Assembly: GCA_963555705.1 (NCBI GenBank)
Contig: OY743190.1
Location: 9,647,501-9,711,500, forward strand
Source of the DNA: Ligustrum vulgare
Taxonomy: Eukaryota; Streptophyta; Magnoliopsida; Lamiales; Oleaceae
Length of the DNA stretch: 64,000 bases
Reading direction: 5' to 3'
Translations under genes and position numbers: made by a program
Notes under the pieces: model-generated
The model's database searches: none
Told to the model about the DNA's origin: nothing
Seen by the model: only the letters and a program-made list of their open reading frames with translations
In this document: one piece after another, positions 11,895 to 22,892 of the stretch
Numbering within the stretch: position 1 is the first letter of the stretch
How the letters are laid out: each line of letters opens with the position of its first letter

Positions 11895-12753
11895 CGATCG
11901 GTATATTTTTGGTCATTCCATTATTAAAATATTACTTTTCACCTTTATACGTGAGGCCCAAGGTCATGCTTTGGGCCGACCTTTTATCTTTCCTGATCGA
12001 TACAGATTCACGACGTCTTACAATAATTTAGGGGTTCGGTTTATAATAGGTCGAGATTACCTTAATCAATGGGTCGATCACATCCAGGACCAACAACCAA
12101 ATAAGCACATGGTCGGGCAAGAATGCCCCGGCCATGCATAGATCGGGATTGATGCCCGACCTTATTAGGTTACGAAATTCGTTCATGTACAATTCAACAT
12201 ATTTGCTCGGGCTTATCCTATCCCTACATAGGTCGGTCACTCCCGACCTTATCAAAAATCTCATTGATGATAAGATATATGGTCGGCCTGTCCAAGTCAC
12301 ATCACGCTTAGAAGCCCAGCACAGATAGGACTTCGAACCTTCTTCATTAATGGACTTCATTCATGGACCTTCTTCTTGGGCCTCCATAACAAGACGTATC
12401 CTATAAGGAAACGTCCTAAAAAAGAGGAAGTACAATTCTTATAAGATTAAAACTCCTCTTAAAAGGTAAGTTCATACCAAAAGGACCCCTTCTTTAGTTA
12501 AAACAGGTTATGGGCTTTTCAGCCCTATAAATACGTCTCTTTTGGTCGCATATTATTCATTCATAATTCTTTACATATATTCCAATTATATATTTTCTAC
12601 TTCTCTCCAGAATACTAATTCTCACACCGGAGGGGCGACGAGGGCATCCCTCGTTGGCTTTTTTGCAGGTTTCTTGGAAGCGTGGATCATCATCTCCAAC
12701 AAAATATCAGTCTTTGATCTTACCAGGTCAAGGTCAGAAAAATTACCGAAACA
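11895..12753 (+). repeat. 3' LTR of the Tat-like element
   Basis: 859 bp. It begins CGATCGG (the 5' LTR has TGATCGG, so its first base is mutated), carries TATAAATA at 12526-12533 and ends CCGAAACA before TSD CTGTA. Confidence 0.85.
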
Positions 12754-13067
12754 CTGTAAATATAGTTAAATACAAACTATACTAAATAACATATGCTGAG
12801 AATTGAAACAAAAGAATAATAGCTAGCTAGAGTCAGATTCTCAACACGCTCTTCTTATACATAGTCTTCATGTGTAATTAGATAAACATTAGTGGTTAAC
12901 ATAAACAAAAAATCAACTTTGTTTGCTTTGCTTACATTTGAATTTGACACCAAATTAATACACATCAACTTATAACTTGTTCTTCATGGGATGTTACTCA
13001 CTACTAAAATATTACTTGTCAAGAATTCCATAAAATTGCGAGATTTTACCAACAGACTTCAAACTTT

Positions 13068-13918
13068 GGCGTTCTGTTTGTATTTTATTTTGTATTTTCA
13101 ATTTCGAAAATGTTTTGTGTTTTGTGTTTTCATTTTTATTTTTAAATTTGCTGAAAACGCGTTTGATTTGTCATTTCTGAAAACTGTTTTTGAAAATGAA
13201 AAGCTGGAAAACACGTTCTGTTTGAAATTTTACAGAACACTATTTAAACTATTTTTAATTAATTTGCTTGCAGAATACTACTAACTCCAACTCAAATTTC
13301 CTTTCACAATACACTAAAAATATGGTTACATGCAACACACTAATGTGAGCATTAAGAGTCTATATTAACACAGCTTGGTCAGGTTCGGGACTTGAGAAAG
13401 CTCTACTTCTATTAAAATTCAGAAAATGTAAGTTCTTTCAAAACCACCAGAGTCCATTTATCATTGCATTTTTTGAAATATAACAACAAGAATTCTCATT
13501 TAATTTTTTTTTTGTAATGTTGATATTGAATTCAATAAAACTTTATTTAAACTAAGTTCCAAGTTAGGATAATTCTAAAAAAAAAAAAAAATCTTTATTT
13601 AGGCTTAGTTCCAAATTAGGATAATTCTAAAAAAGATAATAAAAAAATAAAAAATTTATATTAAGTTTAGTTCTAAGTTAAGATAATTATTAAAAAAAAA
13701 AAAAAAATTCCCAAAACGCGTTTTCCGCGTTTTGGACATTTTTTGTCGAAATACACACAAAACGCCAAAAAGATGTTTCGGGCATTTTCCGTTTTGTGTA
13801 CAAATTTTTTTTTTTGTTTTTCAAAATGCGTTTTCGAAAATGGTAAAGAGAACGCGTTTTTAGCGTTTTCGAAAATAAAAACAGAAAACGACCTCAAAAC
13901 AGCAAAGAGAACAGGGGC
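13068..13918. mobile_element. Tourist/PIF-Harbinger-like element, copy 1
   Basis: The left end GGCGTTCTGTTTGTATTTT and right end CAAAGAGAACAGGGGC form an imperfect inverted repeat; TAA follows on the right. The interior shares long stretches with 35561-36331 in reverse orientation. It is full of AAAACGCGTTTT-type words and has no transposase frame. Confidence 0.6.
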
Positions 13919-14103
13919 TAAAATTCTATGAATTTCACTGAAAATAGATCTCACTAAATAGTTTTAAAAAATCATTAGTTTACAAGATTGAAAATCATTT
14001 TCTAATACCCATCAATTTGATTATCATTATTAAATTTCGTTTATTTGATTCAGTCGTGAAATGAAAGTTATGTTCCAATAAACCATCATTCTTTAATCAT
14101 TTC

Positions 14104-15327
14104 GGCCACATTCTCTTTACTTTTTTGAGTTTTCAATTTTTGAAAATATCGAAAACGCGTTCACTTTGCCCAATTTTCGAAATACGTTTTCCAAAACACC
14201 AAAAAAATTATAAAGGAAACTCAAAACGAATTTATTACGTTTTGGATATTTTGTGTTAAAAAGTCCAAAACGATCAAAACGCACGTTTTGAATTTTTTTT
14301 TCTTTGTAAATATGAGATACTTCATTCACCTGAAGTTCTTATATTATTTTGTCATTATATACAGATTCATGTTAAGATTTTTTATTTTTTTTTTTGTAAT
14401 TTATTTATTTATTATTATTAATTTTTTTTTTAAATATGAGACATATCCTTCACTTGAAGTTCTTATCTTATTTTATCATTATATATATATTCATGTTAAG
14501 ATTCTTTTTTATATAAATTAATATTATTATTTTTTTTTTTGTGGTAAAAGTGAGACACTTCCTTCACTTGAAGTTCTTATGTTATTTTGTTCATTATATA
14601 TAGATCCATCTTAAGATTTTTTTTTTTTGTAAATTATTTTTATTTATTTATTTTTTGTAAAAGTGAGACACTTCATTCACTTGAAGTTCTTATGTTATTT
14701 TGTCATTATATATAGATCCATTTTAAGATTTTTTTTTTTTTGTAATTTTTTTTAATTTATTATTATTATTATTATTGTTTTTTTTTTTTTTTTTTTTTGT
14801 AAAAGTGAGACACTTCCTTCACTTGAAGTTATAATGTTATTTTGTCATTATATAGATCTATATTAAGATTTTTTTTTTTTTTTGTAATTTATTATTTATT
14901 ATTATTATTATTATTGTTATTATTATTATTATTTTTGTAAATGTGAGACACTTTTTCACTTGAAGTTCTTAAATTATTTTTTCATTATATATAGATCCAT
15001 GTTAAGATTTTGTTGGTATGAGGTTAAATTTTTGTTTAGCTGAAACAATATTAGTGATGAATTTATTGACATAGAGAACTAACTGATTTATTAACATTAA
15101 AATTAATGTAATTCAACAAATCAATCATTTTTTACATATAAAATATCACAAAATAAATTTATCAAAAAATTACAAAGTAAACGCATTTTTCAGTTTATAA
15201 TTTTTGAAAACAGTTTTTCAAAATCACAAAGAGAACATATTTTCAGCAATCCCAAAACAAACAACTAAAATCCAAAATTCAAAACAAAATCAAAAATCGA
15301 AACACAAAGAGAACGGCCGATTTTGTG
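14104..15327. mobile_element. Harbinger-like element carrying an internal tandem array
   Basis: Ends GGCCACATTCTCTTTAC and AAAGAGAACGGCC are inverted. Subterminal sequence is of the same AAAACGCGTTTT type as 13068-13918. The middle (14305-15010) is a separate tandem array. No transposase frame and no clear target duplication. Confidence 0.45.
14305..15010. repeat. About 115-140 bp tandem array, six units
   Basis: Six units of TGAGACACTTCCTTCACTTG, then AAGTTCTTATGTTATTTTG, then a T-rich spacer that varies in length (T runs and TTA repeats). Confidence 0.85.
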
Positions 15328-15668
15328 CATTTTCCATTTCCATTTCTTCGTCATTCATTTCTAAGGTCACGCTAAGAATTTATAAATTCGTGCGACTTGA
15401 AATAAGTTTTCACAATTCTCTAATTAGCATGCATTTGTTCCCTTTTCTTAAACTTCTTTGATTGGAGCTATGTTGCATTAATTTGTGATTTTAATTTTTT
15501 TAATAATTACTGTTATTTCTTTTGAACTTGTTTAGTATTTACGGTGAGATGGAACACAATACATTATTAAGTGCTACAACATAGGTGTGTAAGATTTTTG
15601 TTATGTTTTTTTTTTAAGAAATTGTATTTATATATTTTGTTCTTTATTTGTGATTTTATTATTTCAGA

Positions 15669-15761
<93 letters not shown>

Positions 15762-15762
15762 T
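15669..15762. repeat. (TTA)n microsatellite
   Basis: About 31 uninterrupted TTA/ATT units. The apparent poly-leucine frame here is not a gene. Confidence 0.95.
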
Positions 15763-16195
15763 TGTGTTTTTTCTTTGGGAAAGTATATTTATTGTTTGTT
15801 TGATAAGATAAAAGAGAACTTATAATTAAGTATTATTGCATATATCATAAGATTTTTCATTCGTATTTATTCTTTGTGTTTGTTTACATTTTTTTAGCAT
15901 GTTTTTCGATTATGTTTGAGTTGGGAGAGAATTGGTGAATATGTATTGTATTTGTAGTTGCATATTTGATTAGAATAAATTTATTTATTTATTTATATTT
16001 ATGTGTTCAAAATTATTTTATATGTTTCATTGTTTATTTTAATTTTTTGTAATTATTGTTATTTTATTAATTTTTTGGGAAGATTTATTATTTATTAGTG
16101 AGATGGAAGGGAATTCTCAGTTAATTGTTGTATATGTAGAAAAAGCATGAAAGAATGAACGTAATTCGTAGCTAATTGTTGTAGACGTGAGTAAC

Positions 16196-16268
<73 letters not shown>

Positions 16269-16737
16269 TTTGTGTGTATATATGTTAGAATTATTATATT
16301 CTACATAATTTAGAGCTTATTTGATAATGGAAGAAATGAAAGTTTTGGGAGAATGTATAGTTGAAAAATGTGAAAAACAATGAGTCTTATAGAATTGTGT
16401 GATTGGAAATGAGTTTGAAGAAAAAATTTCATTCTCAAACAAACTCCCAGTTCTCTATAACGAACAAATATTTTTTATTTTTTTTATTTTTTTTCACACT
16501 AAGTTAGACAAATCGCAAGTGGTAGGAATTTGGATTTTGGAGGTGTGTATGTTTTAAGAAGATTATGTTTAGGTTGAATATTTTTAGATATTATAAGATA
16601 ATTTTTATAAATATAATTCTCAATGATATAATAAAGAATTCCGTCAAAAAAAAAAAATGATATAATAAAGAAGACATAAAATATATAATCTTTTGTTATA
16701 TCATATAATGTGCTAATCACGTTTAGAAAAACTAGTA

Positions 16738-16791
<54 letters not shown>

Positions 16792-16922
16792 GAGATTAAG
16801 AGATTTGGATTTTTGATGATTTTTTTGGTACTATATAGTTAATAATATGAATGTGTACTTATGATTTTCTGATTTTTTATTAGGCGACATGATCGAGCGA
16901 GTGGCCTTGGAGGAAGATAAAA
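15763..16922. other. AT-rich intergenic DNA with microsatellites
   Basis: Holds a second (TTA)n at 16196-16268 and a compound (CT)n(CA)n(TA)n tract at 16738-16792. No gene seen. Confidence 0.6.
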
Positions 16923-17159
16923 TTATTCATTGATCAAATCGGCAAGAAGTACATTCAAGTAAAACAATGGTGGAAAATAAGACCATTCAATGGTTTCAAG
17001 GAAATATCTAGTAGCCTTAGCTAGTTTGTGTGCGACTTGGTTTGTTGATCTCCCCACCCAATTAAATTTAAATGTTTGGCATATCCCTTGTGAGGAGTCG
17101 GCATTCTTTAGTGAGCATTCCAAAATAAGAATTGTAACCTGCATCTTGTTTAAGAGCAT
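16923..17159 (-). pseudogene. LINE-type RNase H fragment
   Basis: The minus-strand frame contains FNWVGRSTNQVAHKLAKA followed by a tryptophan and ends a short distance later. This R-x3-N-x-V-AH-x-LA-K pattern is the C-terminal signature of the RNase H-like domain (RVT_3) found at the end of plant non-LTR retrotransposon ORF2. Only this C-terminal piece is present, with no RT domain and no poly(A) tail next to it. It is a truncated relic. Confidence 0.6.
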
Positions 17160-17309
17160 TGTAGACCAAATGAATAAAACACATCCCTTCTCCTTTGAAG
17201 GAGTGCTTCAGAAGGCGCATTCATCCCAGTAGTGAAGAGTTAGGCAAGTAGTATGGACCTTTTGATTTCCAATTGTGTATTGTGCACGGGTGAACTTATG
17301 CATCATACT

Positions 17310-18147
17310 TGATGAGAACTCGGGAGGGGGTCCTCGTCGTAGCTCGCGGAATAACGCTTGGAAAGTTCTGAATTCAGGTTGGAACGGACGATAACACTAC
17401 AACCCGAGCCTCACGACGTAAGAACCATGGGTATATTAAACCCAAGACCCGTTACGATGCGGAAACAAGAACCGTAATGGTTTGAACGCCACAAAGGATG
17501 CCCACGCCTTTGATAAGTTCGATTTGATGAACGCCACAAATATCCCACAATATTTGATAAGTTCGAAGTTTGTTCAATTCCAGAACAATGCTGAGAAAAC
17601 ACTCAATATAATTTTATTCATCCAAAATATTCTGTTTTTTACATTGAATGGAAAAACATATAAATAGGCAAAATAAAACCTAATCGCTAACTGACTCTGA
17701 ATAGAATTCTAATTAGGCTAAAATAGCTAAAATAACTAAAATAACCAAAATAACCAAAATTACCAAAATTAGAAAAAGAATTAAAAACAATTAAAGGAAA
17801 TACAAATAAACTGAAATACTAAAATCCCGAAAAATCTGATTTCCGACTTTTACAGCCGTGAAGATTGATGTTACGGCCGTAAATCTCCTTCTGAAAGAAA
17901 ATACCAATTTTCATTTACGGCCGTGAGGAATGTGATGCGGCCGTGAAATCCATAAGTTATGGCCGTGAGAAACAATGTTACGGCCGTAACGCAACTTCTG
18001 CCCAATTTTCTGATTTTCTAATCCGTTGATGTGATTTGAATCTCGACTCGAGCCCAACATGAAACTTGTTCATTTTTCCATGTAGAATATTGTTGAATTG
18101 CCCGTATCTTGATTTCTCATTTTTGACGCCTTTTCCGGATCACATCA
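17310..18147 (-). repeat. 3' LTR of the 4.0-kb element
   Basis: Starts TGATGAG and ends GATCACATCA on the plus strand. Contains six ACGGCCGT-type palindromes (17851-17986) and a TATA-like CATATAAATAGG on the plus strand at 17657-17668 (minus CCTATTTATATG). Confidence 0.9.
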
Positions 18148-18266
18148 TCCCCTCTTCCTTTAAGATGATTCGTCCCGAATCATAACATTGTTAGCTTCTT
18201 TTCCGGATCACATCATCCCCTCTTCCTTTAAGATGATTCGTCCCGAATCATAAAACTGTTCTTGGC
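18131..18266 (-). repeat. 68-bp duplication across the PPT/3' LTR junction
   Basis: TTTTCCGGATCACATCATCC plus the purine tract and the GATTCG/CGAATC hairpin occur at 18131 and again at 18199, a 68-bp shift. The LTR edge and PPT are therefore present twice at this junction. Confidence 0.85.
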
Positions 18267-18454
18267 TTGCTCACTTGGTTTAGCCTCGAACCTTCTTCGT
18301 ACAAGTAATGTTTGGTCTTTGACGTTCTCCGTACCTGATTGATTTCTTGTTTTGGCTTGAATTATAGATTTTCCCGTCAAGCCCACCCTGATTCGTACCA
18401 TTCCCTCCTTCTTTAGGATGATTCGTCTCGAATCATGGTGTTGTTCTTGAAAAA
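18228..18454 (-). other. 3' untranslated part of the 4.0-kb element
   Basis: Holds a third, diverged copy of the GATTCG-loop-CGAATC hairpin followed by AAAGAAGGAGGGA (near 18405-18437), so PPT-like units occur three times before the 3' LTR. Confidence 0.55.
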
Positions 18455-19789
18455 TCAAACTGTACCTCCTGGATGAAACGGAAAATTGTCGATTCCCTGA
18501 CATGCATTCAATAAATGATGCTCCTCCAATTTGTAGACGATAAGGTATTGAAACACGAGGGGAATTGACCAAGGTTGATGCAAATCAAACTTCCATGCAC
18601 AATAAACCTGCAAGAAAGATTTAACAAAAATGGGGAGGGAAATGTTAGCGTCTCCATGCACAAGGTATGGATCCTTGTATTCATGATGAATTATTTCCGA
18701 TTCATTTTTCCCAACAACAAAATTCCGCTCTTCACCTCCTTCCTTCTTTGCAATTTCTTGCTCAACCTCTTCTATCTTTTTACTCCCAAACTCAACCAAT
18801 TCTTCTAGCTCCACGTTCTCACGCACAACCTCCTCTTCCAAATTTTTGGACTCTACCACCTCTTCTAATTCTTCATCCCCAACTTCCAATTTTTCCTCAT
18901 CAAATATTGGAGTTTGATCACCTAACTCCACCTTTTCATCTCCTACCACAAAATTCGGGGTCTCTTCAACTACTTCTAATTCTTTTTTCGCACACTCAAC
19001 CTCCACTTCTAAATTTATGGATTCTACCACCTCTTCTAATTTCTCATGCTTTTGCTCATGCACCTCCTCATAAATAATTTTATTGACATGATTAGGCACC
19101 ACCTCAACACTACACAAATTTTTATCTTCTAACTCTTTCCTCAAGTCTTCCTCCTTCTTCTCAACAATCATTTCTAAAAGTTTTTCTTGTAATTTAACTA
19201 CTTCCTCTCTTCCCCTTTCTCTCTCTTGCAACTCGGCTAACTTTTTCCTAGCCTCTCGTTCCTTCATCTCTTTATTTAACTGTATTAATTCCTTGGCCAT
19301 CTCCATGAATTCATCCTTCATACTCCATTCATCATCTCCGAATTTTCTTTGCTCATCTCTCTTTTCTCGCAATACTTTCTCTTCAAGTATTTCTTCCGGG
19401 GTTAACGGCATAAGCTTAATACTTTTCCCATCCTTAACAAATTTATATATATTCCTGCGCTTATCATAGACTGCTTTCCTCTCATGCTTCCACGATCTAC
19501 TCAACAAGATGTCACACGATTCTAGAGGCACTACATCACACCAAAATTCATCGCTATATCTTCCAAGTGCCAATTTCACAATAACCCCATGGGTTACATT
19601 TACCTGCCCACACTCCTTTAACCACGTCAGCCTATAAGGATTGGGATGTGGTAGTAAAGGTAAGCCCAACTCCTCAACCATGGTGGTACTAGCCAGATCG
19701 CAATAATACTCCTTATCAATAATAATATTGCACACTTTAATGCCCACATGATACCTAGTCTGGAAGGTAGGATCGAACTCATAATTCAT
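18455..19789 (-). CDS. Retropepsin-like domain fused to a charged coiled coil (element ORF)
   Basis: A 444-aa uninterrupted ORF fills the 4.0-kb element. Residues about 12-125 follow the plan of the Gypsy retropepsin-like domain: a 'VEELGLPLLPHPNPYRLTWL' stretch, then CDVVPLESCDILLSRSW near 84-100 and a KAVYDKRRNIY segment. The expected catalytic D-[ST]-G is not present: the corresponding place reads IIIDKEYYCDLAS, so protease activity is unlikely. Residues about 130-375 are very rich in E and K with heptad-like spacing, predicting a long coiled coil; this part contains VVE/EELEE-type repeats. The last 60 residues are hydrophobic and aromatic. No RT or zinc knuckle is present. It could be a structural, gag-replacing protein. 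An alternative is a decayed pol fragment kept open by chance, less likely at this length. Confidence 0.65.
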   Translation of the reverse strand: MNYEFDPTFQTRYHVGIKVCNIIIDKEYYCDLASTTMVEELGLPLLPHPNPYRLTWLKECGQVNVTHGVIVKLALGRYSDEFWCDVVPLESCDILLSRSWKHERKAVYDKRRNIYKFVKDGKSIKLMPLTPEEILEEKVLREKRDEQRKFGDDEWSMKDEFMEMAKELIQLNKEMKEREARKKLAELQERERGREEVVKLQEKLLEMIVEKKEEDLRKELEDKNLCSVEVVPNHVNKIIYEEVHEQKHEKLEEVVESINLEVEVECAKKELEVVEETPNFVVGDEKVELGDQTPIFDEEKLEVGDEELEEVVESKNLEEEVVRENVELEELVEFGSKKIEEVEQEIAKKEGGEERNFVVGKNESEIIHHEYKDPYLVHGDANISLPIFVKSFLQVYCAWKFDLHQPWSIPLVFQYLIVYKLEEHHLLNACQGIDNFPFHPGGTV

Positions 19790-19796
19790 CCCTTTA

Positions 19797-20409
19797 TGTA
19801 GCTTTTAAAAATTTTAGAGACTCGAAATAAGAGGGTCCAGATATTGACAAATATCAAGAAGGAATTTAATGTTGACTCGAAAAGGAAAACAATATCAAGA
19901 ATTTTAAAGAAATTCAAGAAAGTGGTTCTTGAATTTGACTCGAAAGAAAGAATATCAAGAACATTGTAAAAATTCAAGAAAGTGGTTCTTGAATTTTGAT
20001 TAGAAAGGAAAGAATATCAAGAATTTTAATTTGACTTGGAAGGCAAGGAATTATCAAGAAATAAAGGAAATTCAAGAAAGTGGTTCTTGAATTTCGGAGT
20101 GACTTTTTTTTTTTTGAATTATGATGAATTTTCGGAATTAATAAAAATAAAAATAAAAAATAAAATTTTTTTTTTTTTTAATAAAATCCGAAAATTCGAC
20201 ACGAACGCAACAAAACAAACGGGACAGGATTTGGAAAATAATCGAATAAGGAAAACACTTTTGATTTTTTTAGGACGACTCTTATGGATCAAACTGGAAA
20301 AATTTTACTGGCAAGAAGAACGAGATATGGATGATTTTGTGTAGACTCTATGATAAAAACACAAAATCAAACTGGATAGAATAACACAAGAACCTGAATT
20401 CAGAGTCCA
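19797..20409 (-). promoter_or_regulatory. Leader of the 4.0-kb element with three perfect hairpins
   Basis: Between PBS and ORF start lie repeats of ATATCAAGAATTTTAA and GACTCGAAA. Three identical hairpins occur at 19911-19935, 19971-19995 and 20069-20093: 10-bp arms AATTCAAGAA and TTCTTGAATT around a 5-base loop AGTGG (CCACT in the RNA). Position and perfect conservation suggest an RNA signal. Confidence 0.6.
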
Positions 20410-20421
20410 GCTCTGATACCA
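20410..20421 (-). other. Primer binding site (initiator tRNA-Met)
   Basis: The minus strand reads TGGTATCAGAGC, complementary to the 3' end of plant initiator tRNA-Met, two bases inside the right LTR. Confidence 0.85.
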
Positions 20422-20423
20422 TA

Positions 20424-21261
20424 TGATGAGAACCCGGGAGGGGGTCCTCGTCGTAGCTCGCGGAATAATGCTTGGAAAGTTCTGAATTCAGGTTGGAACG
20501 GACGATAACACTACAACCCGAGCCTCACGACGTAAGAACCATGGGTATATTAAACCCAATACCCGTTACGATGCGGAAACAAGAACCGTAATGGTTTGAA
20601 CGCCACAAAGGATGCCCACACCTTTGATAAGTTCGATTTGATGAACGCCACAAATATCCCACAATATTTGATAAGTTTGAAGTTTGTTCAATTCCAGAAC
20701 AATGTTGAGAAAACACTCAATATAATTTTATTCATCCAAAATATTCTGTTTTTTACATTGAATGGAAAAGCATATAAATAAGCAAAATAAAACCTAATCG
20801 CTAACTGACTCTGAATAGAATTCTAATTAGGCTAAAATAGCTAAAATAACTAAAATAACCAAAATAACCAAAATTACCAAAATTAGAAAAAGAATTAAAA
20901 ACAATTAAAGGAAATACAAATCAACTGAAATACTAAAATCCCGAAAAATCTGATTTCCGACTTTTACGGCCGTGAAGATTGATGTTACGGCCGTAAATCT
21001 CCTTCTGAAAGAAAATACCAATTTTCATTTACGGCCGTGAGGAATGTGATGCGGCCGTGAAATCCATAAGTTACGGCCGTGAGAAACAATGTTACGGCCG
21101 TAACGCAACTTCTGCCCAATTTTCTGATTTTCTGATCCGTTGATGTGATTTGAATCTCGACTCGAGCCCAACATGAAATTTGTTCATTTTTCCATGTAGA
21201 ATAATGTTGAATTGCCCGTATCTTGATTTCTCATTTTTGACGCCTTTTCCGGATCGCATCA
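20424..21261 (-). repeat. 5' LTR of the 4.0-kb element
   Basis: 838 bp, the same length as the left LTR, ending GATCGCATCA before TSD ATACT. It carries the same six ACGGCCGT-type palindromes. Confidence 0.9.
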
Positions 21262-21676
21262 ATACTCTTACTCTTATTAACCTCTTTGATTGGTAGGTGG
21301 ACGGGCAACTTAAGAAGATTGAAACTGATGCAGAGAAATCACTGATTTCATGTAAGAGTTTAACGAGTAAAAATAGTTTATTCTGGGTTATAGTCACTAA
21401 TAATCTCAATTTTTTGATATACGAGTTAAAAGTAATATTGTCAAAATCGAATATGATAGATGCTTTCAACCAAGAAAATCGAAAACCAGTCGCAAAGTTG
21501 TATAATTATGGCTAAAAACCACTTAAAACTAAAAATCAAGAAAAGGCGAACAAACGTCATGTCCAACTGTAACTTGTTGATGAGACACGCATGGCTAAGA
21601 GCATCTCCAACGTTATCTTTTACTTTGAATGTGGAAGAGAAAATGTATATAACATCATTTATTAAAACATGACGTA

Positions 21677-21706
21677 TAAGAGGATGTCCATTTATGGACA
21701 TTCTCT
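21677..21706. repeat. Short inverted repeat
   Basis: AAGAGGATGTCCAT and ATGGACATTCTCTT face each other across two bases, a nearly perfect hairpin. GAGCATCTCCAAC at 21599 suggests this is part of a small MITE. Confidence 0.55.
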
Positions 21707-21734
21707 TAAATATCTTCTACAATAAATGCATTAC

Positions 21735-22640
21735 CCTGTGCGATGCACGAACTTGACCGTTTTTAATGTAATTTCTTGAATCGATGAAAAGTATTTGTTT
21801 CATTTTTACATATACACTAATTTCAGTAATGAAATTGCCAATAGTGCTGTTGTATTACAATATCGTGCAATTTGTCAATAAATTAATATCGGCTGTCAAA
21901 ATAAGTTCACGCACTAGATATTATTTGTACGGTATAGAATTATATTCGATATTTTTGAACCGCACTTGAATCTTACCAACTCGAACCAAATGTTTCTTCT
22001 ACATGATCGTTGTGTATTAATTAACATCAACCACTTTCATTTACAAATTGTTTCTTCTAACTAGATGACCAAGACTGAAATTCATGTATTGGGTGATTAT
22101 CCAAATGATTTTTCTTAAAAAAATGATTTATTTTCACAAATTCTAACGTATTTATTTGTATTCAAATATATTATCCGACTTTTTCATTTCCAATATAACA
22201 CGTTTACATAGAATATCACATTTGTTTATATTCAAATATATTAATCTATTTTTTTTTTCATTTTCAATGTAACACATTTACATCATGTAGAATATATTTA
22301 TTACAATTCTTACTGAATATGTAATAAATATTAAATTGTCTACAAAAGTTCTTTTAAATAGATGATCGAGACTGAAACTCGTTATTGAGTGATCATCCAA
22401 ATAATTTTTAGTAAATTTTTTTCTTCTAAAAAATGATTTATTAGCACAAAATTTAGCACATTTATTTATATTCAAATTTATTAATTAAATTTTTTCATTT
22501 CCATTGTAACAAATTTATTAATCAAATTTATATTCAAATATATTAATCAATGTTTTTCATTTCCAATGTTACACATTTACATTGAATATATTTGTTACAA
22601 CTCTTACTAATTATGTAATAAATATTAAATTTTCCACAAT
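21735..22640 (-). mobile_element. Decayed Helitron, minus strand
   Basis: CCCTGTGCGATGCACG at 21734-21750 is a degenerate Helitron 3' hairpin read on the minus strand. The sequence to about 22640 is the reverse complement of the ATATTTGAATATAAATAAATG / TGTTACATTGAAAATG repeats that fill the Helitrons at 54216-60901. Termini are not clean. Confidence 0.5.
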
Positions 22641-22726
22641 CTCTCCACTTTTCTCTTTTTTTGTCATATTGTATCTTCGAAAGATGTCTATAGCATTGAA
22701 GATAACGTATCGAATGGAAAAATATT

Positions 22727-22892
22727 TTTTTATAAATAGCAACATATTAATATTTTGTTGGTCCTTTTTTTTTTTTTTTTTTTTTTGAAAAGTCCAAAAT
22801 AATGGGCAAAATCTTTGGCTCACCAAAGTTGTTGACTTTAAAAAAAAAAAAGATCCAATAAAATATTAAGACGTGGTTGTTTATGAACAACA
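22727..22892. mobile_element. Foldback/MITE with long inverted repeats
   Basis: Left arm ATAAATAGCAAC...AATATTTTGTTGGTCC and right arm GATCCAATAAAATATT...GTTTATGAAC are about 40-bp imperfect inverted repeats separated by T-rich and A-rich tracts and an 80-bp loop. Confidence 0.55.

Larger units (their letters stand above)
4217..12753 (+). mobile_element. Tat/Ogre-style Gypsy LTR retrotransposon, no recognisable pol
   Basis: Two similar LTRs (4217-5070 and 11895-12753) are flanked by 5-bp target duplications CTGTA (4212-4216 and 12754-12758). A PBS-like TTGGCGCCGTATGTGGGA lies one base after the 5' LTR, and a purine tract CACGGGGGCTGA precedes the 3' LTR. This PBS type is usual for Tat-lineage Ty3/Gypsy elements. 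The 6.8-kb interior has no recognisable gag, protease, RT or integrase. It holds gene-like fragments at 5142-6030 and long tandem arrays in its 3' half (8440-11370). I infer a non-autonomous or heavily rearranged member. The many LTR differences suggest an older insertion than the 23385 element. Confidence 0.85.
17310..21261 (-). mobile_element. 4.0-kb Gypsy-derived LTR element with one protease-like ORF
   Basis: Two 838-bp LTRs (17310-18147 and 20424-21261) are flanked by TSD ATACT (17305-17309 and 21262-21266). Orientation is minus: the PBS TGGTATCAGAGC (initiator tRNA-Met) reads leftward from 20421 next to the right LTR, and a purine tract AAAGGAAGAGGGGA abuts the left LTR. I count about 15 differences between the LTRs (about 1.8%, mostly transitions), so insertion is recent but not brand new. 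The 2.3-kb interior has one 444-aa ORF and no RT or integrase. It must borrow replication proteins from a related element. Confidence 0.9.

Noticed and set aside
15571..15825. 84-aa poly-leucine ORF
   Set aside because: It is a translated (TTA)n microsatellite.
17411..17602. 63-aa minus ORF repeated at 20525-20716
   Set aside because: It lies within the 838-bp LTRs and is duplicated only because the LTRs are.
18667..19077. 136-aa plus-strand ORF
   Set aside because: Reverse of the E/K-rich coiled-coil coding part; leucine/proline-rich shadow.
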